Part shown: positions 14,952-22,711 of the stretch, one piece after another | Position numbering within the stretch: position 1 is the stretch's first letter | Layout of the letters: every line of letters begins with the position of its first letter | From: JACDAN01 sp035711385 | Lineage (GTDB): Bacteria; Actinomycetota; Thermoleophilia; Gaiellales; Gaiellaceae | DNA: 32,240 bases | Reading direction: 5' to 3' | Assembly (NCBI GenBank): GCA_035711385.1 | Contig: DASTCG010000154.1 | Span: forward strand, 1 to 32,240 | Notes under the pieces: generated by a model | Told to the model about the DNA's origin: nothing | Seen by the model: the letters and a program-made list of their open reading frames with translations, nothing else | Databases searched by the model: none | Position numbers and translations under genes: made by a program

Positions 14952-16202
14952 CTACGCGGCCTCGATGCCGAGGCCGATGGCGGCTGCGAGCGAGCCGAGC
15001 GGCTGCTCGCGGTCGACCCTCTTGGCGACGCCGACGTGCTCGAGCGGGTCGCCGACCCGGACGGGGACGCCGATCAGCTTCGCGACCTCGGCGGCGAGCC
15101 CCGGAAGCTCGGCCGTGCCGCCGGTGAGGACGATCTCGCCGATGCCCAGAGAGCCGGGCTGCGACTGGTAGAACTGGAGCGAGGAGACGAGGTCGCGCGC
15201 GAACGTGTGCAGCTCGCGGAGCACGGCCTCACGGACGCTCTCGGCCTGCTCGGTCGTCAGCCCGGCGGGGATGGAGGGCTCGGCGAGCGAGAGCGACCGC
15301 TTGATCGGCTCGGCCTCCGAGGGCGCGAGATCGAGCGCTCGGGCGATCCCCGCGTTCAGCGAGGAGCCGCCCCACTCCAACACACGGGTGAACTGGCAGA
15401 TCTTGCCGTCGGAGACCGCGAAGGTCGTCCGATCGTGACCGACGCTCACGACGACGAGCGCCGCCGGAGCCGTGCTCTCCGCCGCCGAGTCCGCGGCTGC
15501 CGGCGCGAGCGCGCGGAGGATGGCAAAGGCTTCGAGGTCGATCCCGGCGAGCCGGATCCCGGCCTTCTTGCACGCCGCCGTGTACCTGTCGATCAGATCG
15601 CGGTAGGCGACGACGAGCAGGACGCGGTGCTTCACGTTGCCCTCGGCGTCGCTGGACTCGCCAAGAAGGTGGTAGTCGAGGACCGCCTCCTCGAGGGGGA
15701 TCGGGAGCACCTCCTGCGCGCGGTAGCGAATCGCGTTCGCGAGCTGCTTCGGGTCGTGGATCCCGCCGATCTCGAACATGCGGACGCCGATCCGGTTGTT
15801 CGAGATCCCGAGGCGGACGCTCTGACGGGGTAGCCGGTGCTTCTTGAAGAACTGCCGCAGCGCGGCGGCCAGCGTCTCCGGGTCGCGAAGCTCGCCGCCG
15901 ACCACGACGCCGCGCTCGAGGTCCTCGCGGGCGATCCGGACGACCTGCGCACCGCCGTTGTTCACGACTTGCGCCGCCGCGATCTGCGAAGCGCCGATCT
16001 TCAGGCCGACGAGCTTCTTCTTCCGGCGGGCGCCGACCGACCTGCCAGCCGCCTTCCGACGCGGCTCCTTCTCCGCCTTCGGCTTCCGGGAGAACCGTGA
16101 CTTCCGCTCCTTCTTCGGCTCTTCGAGCGCCTCCGCCTCCTCGTCCCGCTTGCGGCGCCCTGGGATGAGATCCGAGAGCTTGATCTCTTTCTTCAAATCC
16201 AA
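14952..16202 (-). CDS. pilM: Type IV pilus actin-like ATPase PilM
   Basis: About 416 residues. A charged N-terminal extension of roughly 65 residues (LDLKKEIKLSDLIPGRRKRD, then Lys/Arg-rich) precedes the actin-like fold: VGLKIGASQIAAAQV (phosphate 1 region), FFKKHRLPRQSVRLGISNN, AIRYRAQEVLPIPLEEAVLD (a hallmark of PilM), ALVVVSVGHDRTTFAV (phosphate 2) and GEIVLTGGTAELPGLAAEV (adenosine motif). PilM is a cytoplasmic ring protein that binds the NLLP peptide of PilN and couples it to PilB/PilT/PilC. The start is uncertain: TTG at 16200-16202 has GGGGAG upstream and lies just after the pilT stop. The basic extension is longer than in the Thermus or Pseudomonas proteins. Confidence 0.92.
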   Translation of the reverse strand: MDLKKEIKLSDLIPGRRKRDEEAEALEEPKKERKSRFSRKPKAEKEPRRKAAGRSVGARRKKKLVGLKIGASQIAAAQVVNNGGAQVVRIAREDLERGVVVGGELRDPETLAAALRQFFKKHRLPRQSVRLGISNNRIGVRMFEIGGIHDPKQLANAIRYRAQEVLPIPLEEAVLDYHLLGESSDAEGNVKHRVLLVVAYRDLIDRYTAACKKAGIRLAGIDLEAFAILRALAPAAADSAAESTAPAALVVVSVGHDRTTFAVSDGKICQFTRVLEWGGSSLNAGIARALDLAPSEAEPIKRSLSLAEPSIPAGLTTEQAESVREAVLRELHTFARDLVSSLQFYQSQPGSLGIGEIVLTGGTAELPGLAAEVAKLIGVPVRVGDPLEHVGVAKRVDREQPLGSLAAAIGLGIEAA

Positions 16203-16204
16203 CG

Positions 16205-17338
16205 TCAGCTCCCCGCCACCCGCAGGCCGCTGGCGGCGGCGAGCTGCTGCTCCTGCTGCTCCTGGCCGTTTCGCTCGATCAGGCCGAGGAGCTGCTCGGT
16301 GCGGCTCGAGCGGGAGAGTGCGGTCTCCTGGTCGATGACACCGCGCAGGACGAGGTCGGCGAGCGACTGCTCGAGGGTGATCATCCCGCGCGCGGTTCCG
16401 GTCTGCATGACCGAGTAGACCTGCTCGACCTTCGCCTGGCGGATCAGGTTGCGGACGGCGTCGTCGGGGAAGAGGACCTCGACCGCGGGGACCCGCCCGG
16501 TCCCGTCGGCGGTCGGCACCAGCGTCTGGGTGACCACGCCCTGCAGCGAGCCGGCGATCTGCGTGCGGATCTGGCCCTGCTGGGCGGCCGGGAAGACGTC
16601 GATCAGACGGTCGACCGTCGAGGAGGCGTCCTGGGTGTGCAACGTGGCGAAGACCAGATGGCCGGTCTCGGCGGCGGTCAGGGCCGTCGAGATCGTCTCG
16701 AGGTCGCGCATCTCGCCGAGGAGGATCACGTCGGGGTCCTGGCGGAGCGCACCGCGGAGGGCGTCGGCGAAGGTCGTGGCGTCCGGGCCGATCTCCCGTT
16801 GGTTGACCACACAGCTCTTGTGCTTGTGCAGGAACTCGATCGGGTCCTCGATCGTGATGATGTGGTCGGAGCGGGTCCGGTTGATCTCGTCGATCAGCGC
16901 CGAGAGTGTCGTCGACTTCCCCGAGCCGGTCGGGCCGGTGACGAGGATCAGCCCGCGCGGCTTCTGGCACAGGCCGTAGAGCGACTTCGGCATGCCGAGC
17001 TCCTCGAGCGTCTTCAGCTCGGTCGGGATGAGGCGGAAGGCGCCGGCGAGGCTCTCGCGCTGGGAGTAGAGGTTGACGCGGAAGCGGGCGAGGCCGGGGA
17101 TCGAGTACGACATGTCGAGCTGCCGGTTCAGCTCCAGCTGCTTCTGCTGCTCCGTCGACGTGATGCGGTAGAGGAGCTGCCGCGTGTCGTCGGCCGTGAG
17201 CGTCGGGTAGCCCTCCATGCGGTGGAGGTGACCGCGCACGCGAAGCACGGGCCCGGAGCCCACGGTCACGTGCAGGTCGGAGGCGTTGTGCGCCACCATC
17301 TGCTCGAGCAGGGAGTCGATGTTGAAGGCGTCCGGCAT
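16205..17338 (-). CDS. pilT: Type IV pilus retraction ATPase PilT
   Basis: A 377-residue T2SS-E family ATPase. Walker A is GPTGSGKSTT (about 132-141), Walker B DPDVILLGEMRD (about 201-212), and a His box lies at TGHLVFATLHTQ. The C-terminal AIRNLIRE-type retraction motif reads AVRNLIRQAK (about 293-302), the signature separating PilT from PilB. PilT powers pilus depolymerisation. The ATG at 17336-17338 is preferred over the upstream frame because a sigma-28-like promoter (17355-17382) sits in the codons upstream and GGAGG is well placed before this ATG. The C-terminus has a Gln/Glu-rich tail. Confidence 0.95.
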   Translation of the reverse strand: MPDAFNIDSLLEQMVAHNASDLHVTVGSGPVLRVRGHLHRMEGYPTLTADDTRQLLYRITSTEQQKQLELNRQLDMSYSIPGLARFRVNLYSQRESLAGAFRLIPTELKTLEELGMPKSLYGLCQKPRGLILVTGPTGSGKSTTLSALIDEINRTRSDHIITIEDPIEFLHKHKSCVVNQREIGPDATTFADALRGALRQDPDVILLGEMRDLETISTALTAAETGHLVFATLHTQDASSTVDRLIDVFPAAQQGQIRTQIAGSLQGVVTQTLVPTADGTGRVPAVEVLFPDDAVRNLIRQAKVEQVYSVMQTGTARGMITLEQSLADLVLRGVIDQETALSRSSRTEQLLGLIERNGQEQQEQQLAAASGLRVAGS

Positions 17339-17354
17339 GGATCCCTCCGCGGAG

Positions 17355-17382
17355 CTATCGGCAGGTTTCACCGGTTTCTTGA
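17355..17382 (-). promoter_or_regulatory. Sigma-28-type promoter of pilT
   Basis: TCAAG (17378-17382), 15 bp, GCCGATAG (17355-17362), then 16 nt containing GGAGG before the pilT ATG. The -35 lies in the last codons of the upstream glycosyltransferase gene. Confidence 0.72.
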
Positions 17383-19437
17383 ACCGGTTCGGGGCTCGAA
17401 TTCGAGCGCCCTGATGCGGGCGCCGACGAGCCGCGGGCCTGCACCGTCCGCGTCGATCAGATCGGCCCTCGCGATGCGGATCGTGAGCGCCGGAAGCGGC
17501 CTTCCGGCGGCGGGAATCCGCAGGTCCAGCGGCCTGCCGGGAGCGAGCCGTGCCGCGCGCCGGATCGGCCCCGCCTCGAGCTCGACCAGGCGCGCACGGC
17601 GGCCGGCGGGAAGGGCGAGACGGACCCGGTAGGCGCCCGCGGTCGCCCGGCGCGGCCAGACCGCGTAGGTGACGACGGCTCTGCCCCAGCCGTCCGCGTA
17701 GAGACCCTCGGCGAGCGACCTCAGCCGAAGCGGGCCGCTCGTCCGGTAGAGCGTCAGCCCGGGCTTCGGCCGGGCGAGCCGCACGCCGTCGAGCTCGAGG
17801 CGGCTGGCGAAGTCGTTGACGACGAGATGACGGGCGCGAACCGGCTCGCCGCCCGCGGTCACACGGCCGTCGCGGCTCACCCCGACCTCGGTGGAGGGCA
17901 AGGGGTCGTGGTCGACGTTCCCGAGGTGGTAGGTGGCGCCGGCGTTCCGGTTCCAGGACTCGAGCATCCAGCCCGAGTGGAGCGACCCGCCTGGGAGGAC
18001 GAGCACGTCGGCATGGACGCCGGTCCGGTCGAGCCAGTCCTTTTGCGTCGGTGCCAGCGCCGCGGACGCCCGATCGGTCATCCGGCGGTCGCCGCTGTAG
18101 GCGGCGACGCCGACGGCGAGCGCCAGCAGGACGGAGACCGCGGCGACGGCGCCGCCGAAGCGCCGCGCCGGCACGGCGGCGGCCGCCAGCGCCGTGACGA
18201 GTCCCGCGGCCGCGAAGAGCGCCGCGGCGTTTCCGGTCCCCAGTCGCCGGCCGGCCGCCTCGACGGCGGAGAGTGTCGGCGAGTCGAAGGAAAAGGGCCC
18301 GAGCGCGAGAGTCGCGAAGGGCACGACGAGCGCGAGGCCGCCGAGCGTGACACCGAGGCCGGCGTAGAGCAGCCGGTGCGGCGCGCCGCGCTCCAGGTAG
18401 AGGAAGAAGGCCGCGAAGAGAAGCGGGACGGCGTAGAAGGCGTAGCGCTCCATCGGACGATGGGCGTCGCCGGATGCGATCAGGCCAGCCTCGAGCGGCA
18501 GCGCGACGAGCAGGATCGCGGACATGAGCCCGAGCGCGGCGTCACCGCGGTGGCGTGGCCGTGCGATCCCGAGCCCGAGGCCGAGCAGCGCACCGGGGAC
18601 CACGAGCATCCCTGCCGCGAACGGGAGCAGCGCGGCCGTCCAGCCCGCCCAGCGAAGGGTCTCGAGCGCCGGGTAGTCGAGCTCCCGAGCACCGCCGTAG
18701 AAGCCGAGCAGCGACGCGCCGCCCACGAGCCCGGCCAGCCCGACCACGGCAAGCGCCGACAGCGAGAAGGCATGCCGCCGAACCGGGCGGCCGACAGCGA
18801 GGACGACGACCACGAAGGCAATGGGCAAGACGAGGAACTGCATCCGCGTCAGGACCGCGAGCGCGAGGGCCAGGACAGCGAGGGCGTCACGTCCTCTCGA
18901 CGGCTCCGCGACGGCGCGCACCGAGGCAGCGACGGTGAACAGGAACACCGGGTAGGCGAGCGCCTCGGAGGTGAGGTACGAGTGGTAGAGCATCCCTCCG
19001 CCCGCAACGGACGCCGCGGCGACGCCGAACGCGTAGGCCGGACGAAGGACGACCCGCGCGAGCCACCACGCCGGGAAGACGGCAAGGCACATGAGCACCG
19101 CGTTCACCGCCTTGGCCGCGCCGTAGGCAGCCGTCCCCTGCAGCAGCCACACCGGCGCCTGCGCGAACACGGGCGCGAGGGCCGGGAAGTGGAAGTCTGC
19201 GCCGCGCACGGCGAGGCCGTCCCCGGCCGCGACGCTACGCGCGAGCTCCGAGAACATCAGCTCGTCCGTGAAGACGGCCGGCGTCTCGTGCCCGAGCGAC
19301 TGGAGCCAGTGGTAGCCGACGGCGACCGCGAAGAGCAGGGCCAGAGCGACCGGCCAGAGCCGGCCACGGGCCGCTGTGCGTGTGACCGCCTCGGCGCGGC
19401 GGGTCGCCGCCTCGTGCTCGAGCGTGCCGACGCTCAT
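17368..19437 (-). CDS. GT-C fold membrane glycosyltransferase, second of a pair
   Basis: A 689-residue protein with about 12 membrane helices in the first 450 residues and a large extracytoplasmic C-terminal domain. After the first helix comes an acidic loop, VFTDELMFSELARSVA, the D-E catalytic-type motif of GT-C enzymes (GT39/GT83/arabinosyltransferase-like). ERYAFYAVPLLFAAFFLYLE matches its neighbour. The C-terminal part (LVVNDFASRLELDGVRLARP, EGLYADGWGRAVVTYAVWPR) looks like a beta-sandwich or carbohydrate-binding domain. It is a paralogue of the gene upstream, whose stop overlaps this ATG as ATGA. GT-C enzymes move sugars from polyprenyl-phosphate carriers to acceptors outside the membrane. 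Placement between pilin and pilT suggests pilin glycosylation, but a cell-wall or lipid glycan role is possible. Confidence 0.7.
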   Translation of the reverse strand: MSVGTLEHEAATRRAEAVTRTAARGRLWPVALALLFAVAVGYHWLQSLGHETPAVFTDELMFSELARSVAAGDGLAVRGADFHFPALAPVFAQAPVWLLQGTAAYGAAKAVNAVLMCLAVFPAWWLARVVLRPAYAFGVAAASVAGGGMLYHSYLTSEALAYPVFLFTVAASVRAVAEPSRGRDALAVLALALAVLTRMQFLVLPIAFVVVVLAVGRPVRRHAFSLSALAVVGLAGLVGGASLLGFYGGARELDYPALETLRWAGWTAALLPFAAGMLVVPGALLGLGLGIARPRHRGDAALGLMSAILLVALPLEAGLIASGDAHRPMERYAFYAVPLLFAAFFLYLERGAPHRLLYAGLGVTLGGLALVVPFATLALGPFSFDSPTLSAVEAAGRRLGTGNAAALFAAAGLVTALAAAAVPARRFGGAVAAVSVLLALAVGVAAYSGDRRMTDRASAALAPTQKDWLDRTGVHADVLVLPGGSLHSGWMLESWNRNAGATYHLGNVDHDPLPSTEVGVSRDGRVTAGGEPVRARHLVVNDFASRLELDGVRLARPKPGLTLYRTSGPLRLRSLAEGLYADGWGRAVVTYAVWPRRATAGAYRVRLALPAGRRARLVELEAGPIRRAARLAPGRPLDLRIPAAGRPLPALTIRIARADLIDADGAGPRLVGARIRALEFEPRTGSRNR

Positions 19438-21563
19438 ACCTTCGCCGCCCGCACCGAGGCCGGCCGGCGAGCGCCGGCGGGACAGGCCGTCGGAGTCAGA
19501 CGGGCCTCGCCCGCCCGCGCGCTGACGACGCGCGTCCCGACGAACCCGCGGACGCTGGACACGTAGGTCACGTGCCACGGTCCGCGCGAGCACACGTCGA
19601 ACGCCACGGTTCGGGGAACACCTGGCTCGAGCCGGACGTCCCGGGCGCGGCCCTCGCCGGCCTGAAACCGGATGGTCATACCCTCGGACGTCGCAGGCGC
19701 TGTCAGCGTGAGGCCGACGCGGCGCGCGATCACCCCGCCGGGCCGGTCGGGCCAGAGGTGGAGGCGGCCGGCCCCGGCCAGCCAGCCGTCGCTGTAGCGG
19801 CCGGCGAAGTAGAGCGAGAGGCGGGCCGGCCCGTGCGGCCGCCAGAGCGCGTACGACTGGGACGACGCGATCCGCTCCGCGCCCGAGAGCGAGATCGTCC
19901 CGCCGTAGCCGTCGAGGAGCAGCGGCCCGCGCAGGGCGCGCCCGCCCTCGAGAAGCCTCCCGTCGAAGCCCACGGTCAGCCGCGGCGAGGCGAAGTGGTC
20001 GACCTCCCCCGCTCCCGGCAGGAGCGCGACGCGGCGGATCGAGCGGTTCCAGAACAGCTGCTCCATCGCCTCCGTGCGAGTGCCGTCAGGTGCCCTGACG
20101 AGCGTCACGTCCCGCACGCCGGTGCGGTCGACCCACGACGGCTCGTCCGGCAGGAACGCCGCCCTGACGCGTTCGGCGTTCCGACTGTCGAACGCCACGG
20201 CGCCGGCGGAAGCGGCTGCTGTCGCGGCCAGTGCAAAGGTCAGCACGACCGGTGTGGCGACGGCCGGCCGCGCGGAGAGCGCCACGGCGAGGAGGCCGAA
20301 GACTGCGGCGGTCGCTGCGATCAGCAGCGAGCCGTTTCCGGGCGAGCCCACCGCCTCCTCGAGCCGGAAGGCGGACAGGAGGAACGGAGACTGCGACTTC
20401 CCCTCCGCGGCCGTGAAGCCGGCAAGCGGAACCTGGGCGGAGGCCGCGATCAGCAGCGCAGTGATCAATCCGAGGTGCGTGCGGGACGGCCATCCCCGGG
20501 CTGCGTAGGCGCAGAACGCGACCGCCGCCAGCGGCAGAAGGTAGAAGGCGTATCGCTCCTGCGCGCGCCCGACGTCGCCCACCAGAGACGTCTCCAGGAG
20601 CAGCGCCGCCGCCGTCGTCGCGAAGAGCGCCCCGAACGCGAGCTCGGCTCGCGAGCGCGGACGGGCGGCCGCGAGCAGGACGCCGAGAAGAGCCGCCGGA
20701 ACGAGGATCCAGCCGGCCGAGTAGGCGAGGACGAGCGCGTTGAGCCCGACGCGCTCCGCGAGGGTCAGCGGATCGGGCCAGCCGTCGAGCGCTCCCCGGT
20801 AGAGACCGAGCACGCGGTCGACGCCGGCGACGGCGGCGGCGCACGCGGCGAGCGCGAAGCAGCTGAGCGGTAGCGCCTGCTCGCGCAGGCCCGCGCGCAG
20901 CCTTCCCTCCCGGAGCCCGACCAGAACCACGGCCGCCGCGAAGCAGACCGGCAGCGCGACGAACTGGATTCGCGCGAACGCGGTCAGCCCGGCGAGCGCC
21001 ACGAAGAGGAGTCCGTTCCGGCGGCCCGGATTCGCGATCGCACCAGTGCCGGCGAGCACGGAGCCGAGGAAGAGCGGATAGGCGAAGGGCTCGGCCAGGA
21101 CCCACGAGGCGAATAGCACGTCCGGAACGGCGAGCGTGAGCGCCGCCGCACCGAGCGCCAGCGGGCGGCCGAGCCCGAGCTTCCGGCAGAGGCAGAACAC
21201 GGGGACGGCGGCGAGCGACATGACGACCGCGCCGATCGCCTGGGTGACGCGGTAGGAGACCCACACGTCGTGCGCGAGCCAGGCCGGGGCGGTCAGGATC
21301 GGCTGGAGCAGCGACGGAAACGGGGCTTCGAGGCCGCGGATCGTCGGCCGGCCCGTCGCCACGAGCGAGCGGGCGAGCTCCGCGTACAGGTACTCGTCCG
21401 CGAAGTAGTTCGGAGTCGCGCGGAGCCAGCCGGCGGCGAGCCTGATCGCGGCCGAGGCGAAGACGAGCGCCGCAAGGAGGGGGACCGCGGCCGCGTCGAT
21501 CCGAGCGGCGAGCCTCCCGGGCCAGAGCGGGCGTGCAGGCAAGGAGGTGGGCGCCGCAACCAC
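19434..21563 (-). CDS. GT-C fold membrane glycosyltransferase, first of a pair
   Basis: A 709-residue protein from the GTG at 21561-21563, with about 12 helices and a C-terminal extracytoplasmic domain. The first outer loop reads NYFADEYLYAELARSLVATG, again with the D-E pair expected in GT-C catalytic loops. ERYAFYLLPLAAVAFCAYAA is shared with the downstream paralogue. The C-terminal domain has YALWRPHGPARLSLYFAGRY and SDGW, parallel to YADGW in the paralogue. I start it at 21563 because a sigma-28-like promoter ends 7 nt upstream. The longer frame to 21638 would begin inside the terminator of the pilin gene. Known analogues that decorate pilins are GT-C enzymes such as TfpW; that role is inferred here from position only. 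Confidence 0.7.
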   Translation of the reverse strand: MVAAPTSLPARPLWPGRLAARIDAAAVPLLAALVFASAAIRLAAGWLRATPNYFADEYLYAELARSLVATGRPTIRGLEAPFPSLLQPILTAPAWLAHDVWVSYRVTQAIGAVVMSLAAVPVFCLCRKLGLGRPLALGAAALTLAVPDVLFASWVLAEPFAYPLFLGSVLAGTGAIANPGRRNGLLFVALAGLTAFARIQFVALPVCFAAAVVLVGLREGRLRAGLREQALPLSCFALAACAAAVAGVDRVLGLYRGALDGWPDPLTLAERVGLNALVLAYSAGWILVPAALLGVLLAAARPRSRAELAFGALFATTAAALLLETSLVGDVGRAQERYAFYLLPLAAVAFCAYAARGWPSRTHLGLITALLIAASAQVPLAGFTAAEGKSQSPFLLSAFRLEEAVGSPGNGSLLIAATAAVFGLLAVALSARPAVATPVVLTFALAATAAASAGAVAFDSRNAERVRAAFLPDEPSWVDRTGVRDVTLVRAPDGTRTEAMEQLFWNRSIRRVALLPGAGEVDHFASPRLTVGFDGRLLEGGRALRGPLLLDGYGGTISLSGAERIASSQSYALWRPHGPARLSLYFAGRYSDGWLAGAGRLHLWPDRPGGVIARRVGLTLTAPATSEGMTIRFQAGEGRARDVRLEPGVPRTVAFDVCSRGPWHVTYVSSVRGFVGTRVVSARAGEARLTPTACPAGARRPASVRAAKV

Positions 21564-21570
21564 GAGGCTC

Positions 21571-21598
21571 CTATCGGCGGAGGCGGCCCGTCCCTGAA
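21571..21598 (-). promoter_or_regulatory. Sigma-28-type promoter of the glycosyltransferase pair
   Basis: GCCGATAG (21571-21578) lies 7 nt before the GTG start. Upstream at the usual distance is TTCAG (21594-21598), a weaker -35 (TCAGG with a 14-bp spacer also fits). It lies directly downstream of the pilin terminator. Confidence 0.55.
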
Positions 21599-21600
21599 TG

Positions 21601-21626
21601 CGAGAGGGCGCCGAAGCGCCCTCTCG
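21601..21626 (-). terminator. Terminator of the first major pilin gene
   Basis: A perfect 11-bp stem, CGAGAGGGCGC / GCGCCCTCTCG, with a CGAA loop on the plus strand (TTCG on the transcript), 24 nt after the pilin stop codon. There is no T-run. It would isolate the pilin mRNA from the glycosyltransferase operon. Confidence 0.75.
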
Positions 21627-21649
21627 CGAGTCATGCACAGACGGTGGAG

Positions 21650-22036
21650 CTAGCAGACGGTGTTCTCGAGGTCGGCAGCCGGGCCGTTCTTCCGCCAGGT
21701 CTTGCCGCCGACGTTGCTCTCGACGCAGTAGGTCGAGCTCGTCGCAGTCGGGATCGTGATGTTCTTGATCCCCTGGTCGTACGTGGACTGCAGGAACGCC
21801 ACGCTGGCGCCTGCATAGGTGTTGTAGTCGGCGAAGTACGCCTCCATCGCCGGGATCGAGGCGCGCACGTTGGCCTTCGCGGCCGAGTCGTTCGCCCGGT
21901 CGCGGAACTTCATGTACGACGGGACGGCGATCGCGAGCAGGATGCCGATGATGATGATCACGACGAGCAGCTCGATGAGGGTGAAACCGCCTTCGCTCGA
22001 GCTTCGCGCCATGCGGTCGCGCAGTTTGGACAACAA
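21650..22036 (-). CDS. pilA: Major type IV pilin PilA, copy 1
   Basis: A 128-residue prepilin. The 17-residue leader ends EGG|FTLIELLVVIIIIGIL, with Gly at -1 and Glu at +5 of the mature pilin. The long N-terminal helix continues through AVPSYMKFRDRANDSAAKAN. The head contains EAYFADYNTYAG and a Cys pair (YCVES and the C-terminal Cys), probably the D-region disulfide. It is identical to the adjacent pilin at 112 of 128 positions by eye. The start is TTG at 22034-22036, with AGGAGG 6 nt upstream, whereas copy 2 uses ATG at the equivalent codon. It has its own promoter and terminator. Confidence 0.95.
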   Translation of the reverse strand: MLSKLRDRMARSSSEGGFTLIELLVVIIIIGILLAIAVPSYMKFRDRANDSAAKANVRASIPAMEAYFADYNTYAGASVAFLQSTYDQGIKNITIPTATSSTYCVESNVGGKTWRKNGPAADLENTVC

Positions 22037-22070
22037 GGTCTTCCTCCTGAAGACGAGATGGACGTCCCCT

Positions 22071-22098
22071 CTATCGGGTGACGATGTGGGTGACTTGA
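22071..22098 (-). promoter_or_regulatory. Sigma-28-type promoter of pilin copy 1
   Basis: TCAAG (22094-22098), 15 bp, CCCGATAG (22071-22078), with a 34-nt leader carrying AGGAGG. The -35 region overlaps one arm of an inverted repeat (22087-22104). Confidence 0.7.
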
Positions 22099-22110
22099 TC
22101 CCCCAAAAGT

Positions 22111-22134
22111 GAGAGGGCGCTCTCGCGCCCCCTC
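22111..22134 (-). terminator. Terminator of the second major pilin gene
   Basis: A 10-bp stem, GAGAGGGCGC (22111-22120) with GCGCCCCCTC (22125-22134). One pair is G-U on the minus-strand RNA, with a GAGA tetraloop. It lies 26 nt after the pilin stop and is clearly related to the terminator of the other pilin. Confidence 0.7.
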
Positions 22135-22160
22135 GAAGGTCGAACCGGCCTGGCGCCGGA

Positions 22161-22547
22161 CTAGCAGGCGGCAGCCTCGAGGTCGGCAGCCGGGCCGTTC
22201 TTCCGCCAGGTCTTGCCGCCCACGACGCTCTCGACGCAGTACGTCGAGTTCGTCGCCGTCGGAACCGTGATGTTCTTGATCCCCTGGTCGTACGTGGACT
22301 GCAGGAACGCCGGTGCGGCGCCCGCGTACGTGTTGTAGTCGGCGAAATACGCCTCCATCGCCGGGATCGCGGCGCGCACGTTGGCCTTCGCCGCCGAGTC
22401 GTTCGCCCGGTCGCGGAACTTCATGTACGACGGGACGGCGATCGCGAGCAGGATGCCGATGATGATGATCACGACCAGGAGCTCGATCAGGGTGAAACCA
22501 CCCTCACGGTTGCTCCGGTCGATCCGCGTGTTCAGCCTCGAAAGCAT
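22161..22547 (-). CDS. pilA: Major type IV pilin PilA, copy 2
   Basis: A 128-residue prepilin nearly identical to copy 1, with the same cleavage site (EGG|FTLIE), the same N-terminal helix and the same Cys pair. Differences cluster in the leader (SRLNTRIDRSNR here), in one short head segment (GAAPAF instead of GASVAF) and in the last residues (EAAAC instead of ENTVC). AAGGAG precedes the ATG at 22545-22547. The pair looks like a recent tandem duplication kept under selection on the mature protein. Which copy dominates cannot be told, but copy 1 has the better promoter match. Confidence 0.95.
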   Translation of the reverse strand: MLSRLNTRIDRSNREGGFTLIELLVVIIIIGILLAIAVPSYMKFRDRANDSAAKANVRAAIPAMEAYFADYNTYAGAAPAFLQSTYDQGIKNITVPTATNSTYCVESVVGGKTWRKNGPAADLEAAAC

Positions 22548-22586
22548 GCGTCTCCTTTGTCGGTGAGGTCGGTGGCTCGCGGGCTC

Positions 22587-22614
22587 TCATCGGCGACCGC
22601 TCGGTGCGGCTCAT
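22587..22614 (-). promoter_or_regulatory. Weak sigma-28-like promoter of pilin copy 2
   Basis: GCCGATGA (22587-22594) resembles the -10 box of the other units. At 15 bp upstream the sequence is ATGAG (22610-22614), a poor -35. Listed because position and orientation fit; it could be a degenerate copy. Confidence 0.35.
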
Positions 22615-22676
22615 GACGTTTTCGGGGGATCGCGTCACCCAACTCGGGTGAGCGCTCGTTCGAGGCTCGACTCGCG

Positions 22677-22704
22677 TAAAGAAAGGGGCCGCAGCTGCCG
22701 ATAG
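22677..22704 (+). promoter_or_regulatory. Sigma-28-type promoter of the plus-strand operon
   Basis: TAAAG (22677-22681), 15 bp, GCCGATAG (22697-22704), then 7 nt to the ATG at 22712. It is the only copy on the plus strand and one of the best matches, placing this operon in the same regulon as the pilus genes. Confidence 0.78.
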
Positions 22705-22711
22705 CCCTGGC

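Larger units (their letters stand above)
22087..22641. repeat. Inverted repeats flanking pilin copy 2
   Basis: TGGGTGACTTGATCCCCC (22087-22104) and GGGGGATCGCGTCACCCA (22624-22641) are inverted copies matching at 16 of 18 bases. They enclose the pilin copy 2 gene, its terminator and its presumed promoter. The left arm covers the -35 of pilin copy 1. The right arm is 35 bp upstream of the -35 of the plus-strand operon. Confidence 0.5.

Noticed and set aside
17827..20873. Two very long plus-strand frames opposite the GT-C genes
   Set aside because: They translate to charged Arg/Glu/Gly-rich sequence without domains, typical antisense shadows in high-GC DNA; the minus-strand frames encode clear membrane proteins.
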